NCBI GenBank assembly: GCA_028335825.1
Contig: JAIOKI010000007.1
Location: 186,001-250,000 of the forward strand
Source: Nosema muscidifuracis
Lineage: Eukaryota; Microsporidia; Nosematidae
Length of the DNA stretch: 64,000 bases
Direction: 5' to 3'
This document shows positions 41,520 to 51,607 of the stretch, one piece after another (position 1 is the first letter of the stretch; each line of letters starts with the position of its first letter). The position numbers were made by a program, and so were the translations under genes. The notes below the pieces were generated by a model. The model was not told the origin of the DNA. It worked only from the letters and a program-made list of their open reading frames with translations, and did no database searches.

Positions 41520-42428
41520 ATGTTTGATAAAAAATTAAAACTTAACAGTGGGTATGAAATGCCAATGATAGGATTGGGAACATGGATGAACCAAGATGAA
41601 AATAATTTGGAAGAGTCTATAAGAAATGCTATTAAGGTAGGATATAGACATATTGATACAGCATTGATTTATGAAAATGAAAAAATGATTGGTAGAATCT
41701 TAAAGAAGATTTTTTCTGAAGGAAAAATTAAAAGAGAAGATATGTTTATTACATCAAAATTGTGGAACTCTTACCATGATAATCCCGAAATGGGAATTAA
41801 AACATCACTTAAAGATCTTCAACTAGATTATCTAGATTTATATCTGATTCATTGTCCAGTAACATTTGAAGCTGATAAGAATTGCGTATCAAAGAAGACA
41901 AAACAAGGAGATGATATATTGGATGAGTTTGATTGTATAAGTGTCTGGAAAAAGATGGAAGAACTTGTAGAAAAAGGATTAGTGAAATCAATTGGTGTAG
42001 CTAACTTTGGAATCAAAAATTGTAGCAGGATAATTGATGTATGCAAAATTAAGCCAGCTGTCAATCAATTTGAGATTCATCCTTATCTAACACAAAATGA
42101 GTTGGTTGATTATTGTAAACAAAATAATATTCAGGTAATTAGTTATACATCATTAGGAGGTACAGCACCGAACAAAATCAAAGTAAGAGAAGATCCTGAA
42201 ATCATAAAAATATCCAAGAAGTACAATAAAACAGTTCCTCAGGTTATTCTAAGCTGGTTAATTCAACGGGATATTTTGGTAATACCTAAAAGTACAAGTG
42301 AAAGTCATATAAAAGAAAATAGTGAAATTTTTAAGCTTGAAGATGAAGACTTTAAGAAAATAAGTGGACTTAATAGCGATTATAGATATGTTAAGGGTGA
42401 AAATTGGGGACCTGAAATGTTTAAATAA
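41520..42428 (+). CDS. Aldo-keto reductase
   Basis: A 302-residue NADPH-dependent oxidoreductase with a TIM-barrel fold. The opening YEMPMIGLGTW is a family signature. The catalytic tetrad is visible as D46 (HIDTALIYENE), Y51, K80 (FITSKLW) and H111 (YLIHCPV). Later signatures are also present: GVANFGIKN, the cofactor-pocket SYTSLGG, and VIPKSTSESHIKEN near the C-terminus. It probably reduces sugar or aldehyde carbonyls. There is no targeting signal. The ATG at 41520 is not preceded by a CCC run, unlike most genes here, and it stands among tRNA genes. Confidence 0.95.
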   Translation: MFDKKLKLNSGYEMPMIGLGTWMNQDENNLEESIRNAIKVGYRHIDTALIYENEKMIGRILKKIFSEGKIKREDMFITSKLWNSYHDNPEMGIKTSLKDLQLDYLDLYLIHCPVTFEADKNCVSKKTKQGDDILDEFDCISVWKKMEELVEKGLVKSIGVANFGIKNCSRIIDVCKIKPAVNQFEIHPYLTQNELVDYCKQNNIQVISYTSLGGTAPNKIKVREDPEIIKISKKYNKTVPQVILSWLIQRDILVIPKSTSESHIKENSEIFKLEDEDFKKISGLNSDYRYVKGENWGPEMFK

Positions 42429-42836
42429 TTTTTTATTAACATTTCTTGTTTGAAATAAAGAGAACATAAAAATTAACGGTAAATTAAATTAAAATTTAAG
42501 TGAATAAGAATTTTTTATAATTAAATTTACTACTATATATTGATAATAAATATTTTTTATAATTAAATTTACTACTATATATTGATAATAAATATTTTTT
42601 AATAATTAAATTTATTAATAGATATCTATAATAAGAGAATTTTTTATAATTAAATTTACTACTATATATTTATAATAAATAATTTTTAATAATTTAATTT
42701 ATTAATAGATATCTATAATAAGAGAATTTTTTATAATTAAATTTACTACTATATATTTATAATAAATAATTTTTTATAATTAAATTTACTACTATATATT
42801 GATAATAAATATTTTTTTTAAAATTTATAAAAAAAT
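42429..42836. repeat. Tandem array of about seven 43-bp units beside tRNA-Ala
   Basis: From about 42508 to 42815 a unit (core TATAATTAAATTTACTACTA, then TATATTGATAATAAATA) occurs five times nearly identically. Two diverged copies (core TAAATTTATTAATAGATATC) are interleaved. The array ends about 20 bases before the 3' end of the tRNA gene. Confidence 0.85.
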
Positions 42837-42907
42837 TGGAGCCACCAGGAATCGAACCCGGGCACACCGCATGCAAAGCAGCCGCTCTACCCCTGAGCTA
42901 TGGCCCC
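42837..42907 (-). tRNA. tRNA-Ala (TGC anticodon), copy 2
   Basis: The minus strand gives acceptor GGGGCCA, D arm GCTCAGGGGTAGAGC and anticodon loop TTTGCAT, reading TGC. The T loop is TTCGATT and the 3' acceptor is TGGCTCC with discriminator A. It is close to the copy at 40197 in the acceptor and D arm. It differs in the anticodon stem and in the outer T stem, so the two copies are not fresh duplicates. Confidence 0.93.
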
Positions 42908-42982
42908 ATAGGTATTAACGAATTCTTATATGTGTATTCTTATATATACTATAGTATAAATTTTTACCCCATTTGCATTTAA

Positions 42983-43231
42983 ATGGTGCGAGACCTTAGC
43001 GATCAGGAATCATCTGTTCTTAATAAATTTTCCACAATGAAATTAAAAGAATGGAATGATGAAATTAGTGTTAATATGTCAGTGAAAAAGCAAAAATTCT
43101 ATGTTGATGATCCTAAAATCTATGAAATAGAAGACACAGATTCTATATTAATTCTCGGAGAACTTAGACAGGTTATGGATATGAATTTTATAAAAAAATT
43201 TTGCGAAGAACAATTAAAAAAACAAAAATAA
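42983..43231 (+). CDS. EGD2: NAC-domain protein, alpha-NAC-like (short)
   Basis: An 82-residue protein. CCCC (42967-42970) lies 13 bases before the ATG at 42983. Residues about 30-70 fit the end of a NAC domain: KKQKFYVDDPKIYEIEDTDSILILGELRQ, comparable to 'ILFVIxKPDVYKSPxSDTYIVFGEAKIED' of alpha-NAC. A charged helix ends it. The UBA domain of full alpha-NAC is missing. Alpha- and beta-NAC bind nascent chains at the ribosome exit. The short length makes the assignment moderate. Confidence 0.7.
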   Translation: MVRDLSDQESSVLNKFSTMKLKEWNDEISVNMSVKKQKFYVDDPKIYEIEDTDSILILGELRQVMDMNFIKKFCEEQLKKQK

Positions 43232-43250
43232 ATGTCTTTATTTTTTTCAC

Positions 43251-44162
43251 TTAATTTATCACATAGATATCATATACATCATTTTGTAAATTATTTATAT
43301 AATTATTCCATACCTTAGTATTGCAATTCACTATTCTTCCTTTGGTATGTTCCATGTTAAAAATAAAATTGTAAGCACAATTATTATTTTCTAAACTATT
43401 AATATTATCAAAATATTTTTTCATTTGTTTATTATGATATTTCTTTAAGTTGTATTCTTTTTTATTTATAGAAATCTTATTGAATGAATTAGTCTTAATA
43501 CTCATAAATTTTATGGGTATATTTACTTCATATTGTTCATAATCTATCATTATTGTACCTGTAAATATCTCTTTAAATATTATTTCAATTTCATTTTCAT
43601 ATTTTCGTACATAGAATGAATTATTTAACAATTCAATTTCTTTACATACAAAATAATAGAACCATACTCCAAGATCATAACAATCTGTAAATACACATGA
43701 AATACTATTAAAAGATTTACAATAATGTAAATAAGTATAATTAGTAACATCTCTGGGAACAAAGTCTAACTTATTATTATATAATTTGTTAATATAATTC
43801 CAACAATGAAGATTTCTTTTATCAAATTTTAATAATATTTGAATAAGTCCAATATCCCTTTCTCTTAATTTCTTAATATTTTCAATATTTGAATCAAGTA
43901 TCTTCATAAATGTATAATATCTGTGATACCATGTATCATAAGACTTAGGATTGAATTCTATACTTCTTTCATTTAGTTTTAATTGCTCAACATAAGTATC
44001 AAATAATTTTAAAATATTCCATGATTTATAATCTTCTGTCATATACCTTAGTCTTTGTAGGCAATATTGATAAGGGTCTTTAGTTTTCTCAATAGCTATA
44101 ATTTTATTTAGTAATTCAGTGTCTTCAGAATACTCTCCTTCTTTTGTATTGTGAATTATCAT
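43251..44162 (-). CDS. BET4: Rab geranylgeranyltransferase alpha subunit (Bet4-like)
   Basis: I place the start at 44162 (MIIHNTKEGEY), twelve bases or less after a CCCC run. The frame is open 11 codons further to another ATG, but that ATG lies upstream of the C-run. The 303 residues carry PPTA repeats: NPKSYDTWYHRYYTF and DKRNLHCWNYINKLY, with weaker ones before and after. The subunit pairs with Bet2 and adds geranylgeranyl groups to Rab C-termini with an escort protein. The farnesyltransferase/GGTase-I alpha subunit (Ram2) has the same repeats. The opening 'D....Y.LQRLRYM...SWN' and the non-PPTA C-terminal part favour Bet4. Confidence 0.78.
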   Translation of the reverse strand: MIIHNTKEGEYSEDTELLNKIIAIEKTKDPYQYCLQRLRYMTEDYKSWNILKLFDTYVEQLKLNERSIEFNPKSYDTWYHRYYTFMKILDSNIENIKKLRERDIGLIQILLKFDKRNLHCWNYINKLYNNKLDFVPRDVTNYTYLHYCKSFNSISCVFTDCYDLGVWFYYFVCKEIELLNNSFYVRKYENEIEIIFKEIFTGTIMIDYEQYEVNIPIKFMSIKTNSFNKISINKKEYNLKKYHNKQMKKYFDNINSLENNNCAYNFIFNMEHTKGRIVNCNTKVWNNYINNLQNDVYDIYVIN

Positions 44163-44174
44163 TCTGATCAGGGG
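44160..44174 (-). promoter_or_regulatory. CCCC start signal that decides a start codon
   Basis: On the minus strand a CCCC run (44171-44174) precedes the ATG at 44162 by eight bases. The alternative ATG of the same frame lies 21 or more bases upstream of the C-run. By the rule seen at other genes here, the downstream ATG is the likely start of the prenyltransferase subunit. Confidence 0.65.
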
Positions 44175-44367
44175 AATCTTTTTTTTTCTGATCATTATTA
44201 AATAAGTTTATGCATAATTTTTTATTTAAATATTTGTATAATTTGCATAAAAGTCAAAAAAATCAAAATTAAATTCTTTTTGTTGTTTCATGTTTTTTAT
44301 AACAACAAATACGAAACAAAATAAAATTCTAAAATATTTTATTTTTAAATTTTTTTATACCCCATAA

Positions 44368-44823
<456 letters not shown>

Positions 44824-45042
44824 ATAAAATATTGCTTTCAGAAATTATTTAAAATTAATTTTATGCATATTGTTTTTATAATTAAAATTGTTTTTTCTTT
44901 TATTCAAAAAAAATTAATTTTATGCATACAATTTTTATAATTAGAATTGTTTTTTCTTTACTTCAGTAAAAAATTAATTTTATGTCATATAATTTTTATA
45001 ATATAAATTATCTTACTTTTAAAACTACTTCATTAAAACAAA
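44824..45042. repeat. Three tandem 58-bp repeats
   Basis: Units beginning AATTAATTTTATGCATA and ending in AATTGTTTTTTCTTT lie at about 44853, 44911 and 44971. The last copy has a one-base insertion and is truncated. No gene is seen. Confidence 0.75.
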
Positions 45043-47042
45043 TTATTGTAATTTAATTAAAATAGTATCAATTACAAAGAAAAGGCATATAAAGAAGCAC
45101 CTATCAGCAAAATATCGATAAAACACCATAGTATCAAATTCCCAATACGTCACTCCACATGCTATAAGCAAACTTAGCATATTCATTAGATAATAATTTG
45201 AATCTTTTTTAATTAAAAATCTTGGATATACAAAATAGAATATTGAAGGTATACCACTATATAAAGGAGATGGAGTTTCTGTAAAAACATAAGGAACTGA
45301 ATAATCAATCTTATCAATCTGTTTAATTCCACTTAGTAAATTAAGAAGGCAAAAAGAATTCCAAAAAGACATCTTGAAATCAAGAAGTGGTAATATCGAT
45401 AGAAACATGTTGTATTTTGGAGGAAATACCAATGAAGACATTATCTTTAGTGAAGGGAATGTTCCTATATATTCTCTGTTGTCAATATACCCTGGATAAT
45501 AATATTTTATTCCACTAAGTATCAAGTAAATGTATATTTCTGGATTAAATTTGTTAGATTTCTTTTTTTCTGATTTGTTTATCTCTTTAAAAATACTGTA
45601 CAATACTATAAATCCTAAGCAGATAAAAAATAAAAACGTTTTTTCTTTTTGATCGTATAAATGAAACATAATCATTCCTACTATATTAATAGGTTTGAAA
45701 TTGTAAACTAGAAATACAAACATCCAAATAAATTTCTCTTTCTCAAATGCTAGTATGGAATGTGACACCATAATAATAGCAAATATCAGTAAGCCGCTAC
45801 TAAAAGTTAAAAAATTTTTGTAATGAGATATTACGAATATACTTAGACCAATAAAAAGAATAGAGCTAAAAAGTAAAAAATGAGAATTAGTACCAGAATA
45901 TTTGTTATAAATATCTAATGTAAGTCTATAATGAGAGATAAAAAGATTTTCGATATCTTTTTTATATCAACCATTTCTAATTTCTGCGTATAGAACCATT
46001 TTAAATATCTTTCGTTATCTACAAGTTCATGTATTACATTTCCATACGAATTTTTAGGAACAGGTATATCTAATAGATAACATACAGTAGGAAGAATATC
46101 ATCCTGATGTATTATATTACACTCAGCTGTATCAGGACGATTGACAAATATATCATTATTTATGTCATACTTTCTACTGATGTAATTCTTTCTAAGATTG
46201 GATAATTCGCTATCTACCTGTTTAATATCAAGCTCTTTCTTAGATATAAACGAAACAAATGAAGACATTTCGTGTGTAGAAACACCGCCATGTTCTCCAT
46301 CATCATTAACACCATGATCACTTGTTAGAACAAGAAGAGTATTTTCTCCCATTCTTTCGTAAACTTCTTTAATAAAATTATCAAATCGAATCAACGAGTT
46401 TTTAAGTTCATAATGGTTTGTATCATACAAATGACCAAAAGCATCTAAAGATATAAAATGTGCAATCATTGCTTTGTCATTACCCATTCTATCTAAAAAA
46501 GCAGACATAGCTGAAACCTCATTAACTTCCAAATTTTTTTTAGAGTAGGGTTCGATAGTATAATTTGGACAATTTTTTAGTACAGGACAGAGATCAAGCC
46601 ATGTTCTATCACCATAAAAAGAAACACTTCCATCAAATCTTTTATACATTTGGTCCACCATATTGTCAATATCCAATCTTTGATTCATAAATGTTTTAGT
46701 ACCTTCTAAAAAATTTGATGGAGTACCTGTCAATAACCCTGTGATTCTGCATGTTGTAGACGTGGGAATAGCACAAACACTCAGAGCATTAAATTTGTGA
46801 GAAATATTGTTGAAATTTGGCATATTATTATGCAAATAATGGGATGGATTTGTCAAGTTGAAAAGTGTATAGTCGTATCGTAAAGCATCAAAAACTATAT
46901 AAATTATTGAATCGTATTTGGGACTTTCACCTGTAATATCGCAAGGTCTGGTTTCGTTTATCTCTTTGCTAAAGTTAACTGTTTTGAATATTCCATTTAA
47001 AAAAAAATATATTAAACTGATGGAAAGAAACTCAGTATACAT
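45043..47042 (-). pseudogene. GPI13: GPI ethanolamine-phosphate transferase (Gpi13/PIG-O) split by a frameshift
   Basis: The first reading frame (47042 to 45915, 375 residues) is the lumenal catalytic domain. It has the metal-binding start IYIVFDALRYDY, the nucleophile region IPTSTTCRITGLLTG, FYGDRTWLDL, and TSDHGVNDDGEHGG. The second frame (open from about 45960 to 45043) is a hydrophobic membrane domain of several segments, as in this family. The frames meet at a run of six T's (45958-45963), where a one-base change would join them. Together they give about 660 residues of a Gpi13/PIG-O-type enzyme, which adds ethanolamine phosphate to GPI precursors in the ER. The break may be real, a tolerated slip, or a homopolymer sequencing error. 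The start follows CCCCCTTG. Confidence 0.82.
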
Positions 47043-47644
47043 CAAGGGGGTAAAATTAAAGTATTAAAGAATAATATAAGTAAACAAATAAAGAAAAAAA
47101 TTGATATTTGATCAATATATTTTTATTCAGTAAAATATATATTTGATATTAAAAAATGTAGATGCTGGTTTGACATTTAATTAAAGAATTTAAAAATTAT
47201 ATTTATCATTAAAAAATATTTTTTAAGTTCATTTAGTTTTCTTCTTCATATTATGATTCATTAGGTTTGCAGAACAAACGATTAAATGTTTATTGAAAAT
47301 TATATTTATCATTAAATTGATGTCCATAAAATTAAAAATTTTATTGATAGTTTGCATTTATAAATCAAATGATCATCTTTATACTTGAGATTATTTCAAA
47401 TTATGACAAAAAAATAAGTAAATTCTAAACATATCGTGAGAAAAATAAACAAATTCAAATTTCTCATTTTTTAAAAATATAATTTATTTAATATATTATA
47501 TTATCAATAATTTTGAAATTCTCATTTTTTCTCTATCTTATTATAAGTTTTTTAAATAAACCAAATTATTTATAAATTTATACTCTCATTTAATTAAATA
47601 TAAATATGTTAACAAACAAATATCTCTAGTTATTTAATGAATAT
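47043..47644. other. 600-bp spacer, nothing recognised
   Basis: An AT-rich stretch between two genes on the same strand. ATTTATCATTAAA appears twice (47200-47212 and 47302-47314), with short flanking similarity. No gene or RNA is recognised. Confidence 0.45.
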
Positions 47645-48715
47645 TTAAGTAGATTTTCTATTGACGTATTTTCCCCTTCCTGAAAAAAAGATCTTCTTTC
47701 CTTTCTCAGTTACTGATATATTTGAATTTTCGCCCCAAGTTTTATCTTCTTTGCATCCAGTAAAATCCTTCTTTAATGCCGACATCAGAACATTCAAGTC
47801 TTTAAATTTTTTACTTCTAAAAGTAACTGAAATTCCTCTGTTGTTCAGTACATTCATATTAGTTGATTCTTCTTTTCGCAGTGGAGAGACGGGACGAGTT
47901 CCAGATTTCTTATCGTATTTATTTCCCTTGTATTTATCAGTAGACTTATATTGAGACTTGATTTGCCAAGAATCTTTATCCTCCTTCTTAAGCTTATCTC
48001 CCTTCCAAGATACTTCCTTATCTTTTACATTCCAATTACTTGTAGAGGTTGATTTATACGATCCATTCGATTTGAAAGAAGAAAAATTATTTTTTTCAGG
48101 TGAATAGTTATTTCTTGTATCAAATTGATATCCTCGATCTTTTTTAGGAGATCTTTTTATACCATTATCTTTTACTTTGTGGTCTTCAGATTTTTTAGAC
48201 TCATTGATAACTGATTTTTGATTATTGGATGGCTCTTTCTTCTTTTCACTAGTAAATTTTACCGTAAAATCATCAATCTTCTTATCTAAAGATTCTTCAG
48301 ATGAAGTTACTGATTTTTTAGTTTCAGTATCCTTAATTTCTTTACTAACTGAATTATCTTCATTCTTTTCAGCAACTACCTCCGTTTCAACTGCTTTAAA
48401 ATCGTTACAAGCATCGGATTTCATTGCATTTTCTATCTCTTTACATGAGCAAGTATTTTGATGTTCACTGCATTGGTTTTTTTTAGGAGATTTCTCTAAA
48501 GTCTTCATATACTTAACGTATTCTTCATCAGTAATTGGTACTATAGAGTTTACATAAGATGTATCAATAGATACTGATAGAAGAACTACTGACTCATTCT
48601 GCATGTATATGGCATTCTTCATTATTAGGATATCATCCTTCTTCCATATAAGTTCTGCAAATAGAATAGTCTCTTCTGGACTAATGCTAATCTTTAAAAT
48701 ATAATTTTGATTCAT
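47645..48715 (-). CDS. Disordered Lys/Ser-rich protein, unknown
   Basis: A 356-residue protein. The start at 48715 follows GCCCCTGTAAATAA. The first 85 residues look folded (YILKISISPEETILFAELIWKK). The middle 200 residues are low-complexity, rich in Lys, Ser, Asp and Asn, and almost certainly disordered. The last 70 residues regain structure (GISVTFRSKKFKDLNVLMSALKKDF) and end in a basic Gly/Arg/Lys patch (SGRGKYVNRKST). A nucleic-acid or ribosome-linked role would fit the basic tail, but no family is recognised. Confidence 0.75.
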   Translation of the reverse strand: MNQNYILKISISPEETILFAELIWKKDDILIMKNAIYMQNESVVLLSVSIDTSYVNSIVPITDEEYVKYMKTLEKSPKKNQCSEHQNTCSCKEIENAMKSDACNDFKAVETEVVAEKNEDNSVSKEIKDTETKKSVTSSEESLDKKIDDFTVKFTSEKKKEPSNNQKSVINESKKSEDHKVKDNGIKRSPKKDRGYQFDTRNNYSPEKNNFSSFKSNGSYKSTSTSNWNVKDKEVSWKGDKLKKEDKDSWQIKSQYKSTDKYKGNKYDKKSGTRPVSPLRKEESTNMNVLNNRGISVTFRSKKFKDLNVLMSALKKDFTGCKEDKTWGENSNISVTEKGKKIFFSGRGKYVNRKST

Positions 48716-48923
48716 TTTTATTTACAGGGGCTGATTTAATTTATATTTTTTTTCTAAAAAAATAATAAATGTTTCAGAAAGTACTGGAATAAATAATAAT
48801 ATTATATAAGAAGCAATCATCTTGATTTATACTTACTATTTGTATTTATATTTAATAAAATGATATTTTTAATTCTTTTTATTCTTAGAACTATCAAATA
48901 AGTTAAAAATTTTAAATGCCCTA

Positions 48924-50123
48924 ATGGAAAACAACAAAGATCTTAACAATCAGATCGATGATAAAGAAGATGACTTTCAAAATATAACACCATGGGAAGC
49001 ATGTGTTAATACTGATAATAAGACAGTATCAATAAATTATGAAAAAATAGTTAGTCAATTTGGATGTAAATCTTATACAGAAAAATTGAGCCAAATGCTC
49101 GAATCTGTTTCAGGAAAGAAACCACATTTTTATTTTAGTAGGAATATTGTATTTGCTCACCGTGATTTTGATATTTTATTAAGTAAACTGAAATCTAAAA
49201 GTTTTTATTTGTATACAGGAAGAGGACCTAGCAGTAAAAGCATGCATCTTGGTCATGTAATACCATTTCAGCTATGCAAATACTTCCAGGATACTTTTAA
49301 TATTCCGTTAGTTATACAAATCACTGATGATGAAAAATTTTTATTTAAAGAGATGTCGATAGAAGATTCTATGAAATTTGGTAGAGAGAATATGAAAGAT
49401 ATTATAGGATTCGGATTTAATCCTCAACTAACTTATATATTTAGTAATGTGTTGAATTCTCATTTGTTTGAAAAAAATACTTTGAAAATAGCCAAGGCTA
49501 TTTCGCTTAATGAAGCTTGTAAAGTGTTTGGTTTTGATATGAGCTCTAATATCGGTATGATAAACTTTCCTGCTAAAGAGATTGCTCCATGCTATGCATC
49601 TTCATTCGAATTCCTTAAAAAGGGTACCATGTGTCTTATACCATGTGCTGTAGATCAAGACCCTTATTTTAGACTAGCTCGTGATAAATCTAATATATTT
49701 AAGGAACCTAAGCCATCAACCATATATGTATCTCTACTTCCTGATCTAAAAGGTGTAAACAGAAAGATGTCTGCCAGTGATTTTACCAGTTCAATATATT
49801 TAACTGATACACCAGCACAGATAGCGAATAAAATAAAGAAGTATGCTTACAGTGGAGGAAGAGAAACTTTAGAAGAACATAAGGCATTAGGAGGAAATAC
49901 TGATGTTGATATATCTTATCAGTATCTTAAATATTTTTATGAAGATGGGGAAGATTTATTAAGAATTAAGCAGGCTTATGAAAAGGGTGAAATGTCCACA
50001 GGAGAGATTAAAAATAAGTGTATCGAAGTTATTCAAAAATTTGTTAAAGAATATCAAGAAAGAAGGAATAAAATTTCAGATGAAGTTTTAGAAGAATTCT
50101 GCACGCAGTTGAAAAATGAATAA
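48924..50123 (+). CDS. WRS1: Tryptophanyl-tRNA synthetase
   Basis: A 399-residue class I synthetase. The ATG at 48924 follows ATGCCCTA; the ATG within that signal is out of frame. HIGH motif: SMHLGH, HLGH at 108-111. KMSKS motif: KMSAS at 281-285. YTGRGPSSKSMHLGH and the VDQDPYFRLARD phrase are specific to eukaryotic/archaeal TrpRS. No WHEP domain and no mitochondrial leader are present, in line with a mitosome-bearing parasite using one cytosolic enzyme. Confidence 0.96.
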   Translation: MENNKDLNNQIDDKEDDFQNITPWEACVNTDNKTVSINYEKIVSQFGCKSYTEKLSQMLESVSGKKPHFYFSRNIVFAHRDFDILLSKLKSKSFYLYTGRGPSSKSMHLGHVIPFQLCKYFQDTFNIPLVIQITDDEKFLFKEMSIEDSMKFGRENMKDIIGFGFNPQLTYIFSNVLNSHLFEKNTLKIAKAISLNEACKVFGFDMSSNIGMINFPAKEIAPCYASSFEFLKKGTMCLIPCAVDQDPYFRLARDKSNIFKEPKPSTIYVSLLPDLKGVNRKMSASDFTSSIYLTDTPAQIANKIKKYAYSGGRETLEEHKALGGNTDVDISYQYLKYFYEDGEDLLRIKQAYEKGEMSTGEIKNKCIEVIQKFVKEYQERRNKISDEVLEEFCTQLKNE

Positions 50124-50845
50124 ATTTTTTAGATTAAAAAATATAAAATAATTTATCAAAAACTTCTAGATCTAATAATTAATGAGAAATATCAAATACT
50201 AAAATTCCTCAAATGCGAGAAAGTAAGAAATTTATTAGTTAAAATCTAACAGTCATAAAGATTAATGTCTTTACTCATCAGGATTTAGAATTGAAGACCT
50301 AATCAATGCGCTATTTAAGGGCACAACTTGATAAAGAGAAATCCTACGATATATTATGAAGCCTATCTTCTCAATTGTTTGATTTTTTTAATTCTGAAGT
50401 CTTTTTATAGTTGAAGTTGTCTTACTTAAATTATTAAAATTTCTAATTTAAATTTAATGGTGTACTTCTAGCATGTAGTATCTTTATCTTAAGAAAAAAC
50501 CTTCTATATTTCATGTCTCTTCCTACTAGCTTAACCGATTAAGTAATTACTACTGTCTAGGACATTTGAATCAGAGATTGCTCTAGATGTGTCATATGGC
50601 AAACATTATGCAGTTTATGTCAAAAAACTCTCTAACAAAAATAATTTTCAAATAATAATATTTTTTTAGATTAAAAATTATAAATAAAATTTTTTTTACC
50701 CCTTATAGTCCTTTTCAAAGTGGATAGTTAATATTATCTTCTCGTTCCAAAGGACGAAAAAAAGATTAAGTTCTTAATAGTTCTTAAATACATTTTCATT
50801 TAATATTTTGGATACACTTTGTAAAATAATAATAATTTAATAAAT
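50124..50845. other. 720-bp spacer with a decayed LINE 3' end
   Basis: The part about 50210-50360 aligns by eye to the 3' untranslated region of the LINE at 56893-57150 (listed separately). The part 50360-50700 keeps a higher G+C than normal spacer and may be further worn LINE sequence. Near 50697-50702, TTTACCCCTTAT resembles a gene start signal but no reading frame follows. Confidence 0.5.
50210..50360 (-). mobile_element. Old, diverged LINE 3'-UTR relic
   Basis: The same word order as the LINE tail is visible in the same orientation: TTAGTTAAAATCTAACAGTCATAA (LINE: TTAATTAAAATCCTTCAGTCATAA), CAGGATTT, then CAAT-CGCTATTTAAGGGCACAACT (LINE: CAATACACCATTTAAGAACACAACT), and CTACGATATATTATG (LINE: CTACGGCATAATATG). 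Substitutions and gaps are many, so it is far older than the copies at 56.5-57.2 kb. Confidence 0.6.
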
Positions 50846-51607
50846 TTAGTTTGGTGTATTATTATCAGATACTTCGATTACTTTTATATTAAATAGTTCA
50901 CTTGGCTTGTTAGTCTTATTCTTGGTAACTTCTTTTTCTTTATTAGATGCCTTAACTATATTCTTAACAATAACATTAGTTCTAGTAAGAGATGGAATAA
51001 AAGAGTCAAGATTTTTTGATAATGCTTCAAGATCTTTGACTTCTTGTTCAGTTAAAGTTATTTTAACAGTTTTTGATTCGAAGTCCTTCAATAAGAAGTC
51101 TGAGGTAGGTGATTTGTATGTAGAATCAATTGAACTGAACGTATCTGGTTTAGATGATTTCTTTGTGAAAGGACTTAAACTTGGTTTATTAGTTGATTTT
51201 TTAGCATCGAAATCGAAAGGATTAATTTTGTTAAGCTTGGATTTATCAGTCTTCTGTGTAAGTTGAGGATTGACATTCGATGTACTAGGCTTAATCAAAG
51301 GAATAGGATTAACTTTTGAAGAAGATTTTGACTTCTTTTTTTCAGAAGCACTCTTCTGTTTGTTTGCCTTTTTAGAGCTACTATTCATTTTTTTCTTTTT
51401 ATTTTCAGATATTTTTATTACGATACCATCATCCTCTTCAGAGCTTGAACTTACTGGCTCTTCAGTATTCTTCTGTGAAGATTTCAAAAGAGGATTATTC
51501 TTGCTTAATAATCCTTTAGGAATTGCTACTTCTCCTGTTTCGTTAACTTCTGCTTTAATTAAATTGTTGAATATAAATAATAACATGTATCTCAAGAATG
51601 TTTTCAT
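50846..51607 (-). CDS. Secreted Lys/Ser-rich protein
   Basis: A 253-residue protein. The ATG at 51607 begins a clear signal peptide (MKTFLRYMLLFIFNNLIKA, residues 1-19). An acidic Ser stretch (SSSSEEDDG) is followed by a long basic Lys/Ser region with no predicted fold, then a short helical segment (TEQEVKDLEALSKNLDSFI). Secreted, lysine-rich, repeat-poor proteins of this size occur among microsporidian polar-tube and spore-wall proteins. That is a possibility only, since cysteines are absent and no signature motif is seen. No CCC run precedes the ATG. Confidence 0.7.
   Translation of the reverse strand: MKTFLRYMLLFIFNNLIKAEVNETGEVAIPKGLLSKNNPLLKSSQKNTEEPVSSSSEEDDGIVIKISENKKKKMNSSSKKANKQKSASEKKKSKSSSKVNPIPLIKPSTSNVNPQLTQKTDKSKLNKINPFDFDAKKSTNKPSLSPFTKKSSKPDTFSSIDSTYKSPTSDFLLKDFESKTVKITLTEQEVKDLEALSKNLDSFIPSLTRTNVIVKNIVKASNKEKEVTKNKTNKPSELFNIKVIEVSDNNTPN

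Noticed and set aside
41520-42428. Aldo-keto reductase as a recent bacterial transfer
   Set aside because: The missing CCC signal is suggestive, but codon and base use match the host and such enzymes occur in other microsporidia.
47661-48461. Plus-strand frames opposite the disordered protein gene
   Set aside because: They are antisense to a low-complexity Lys/Ser coding region, which keeps the other strand open by chance.
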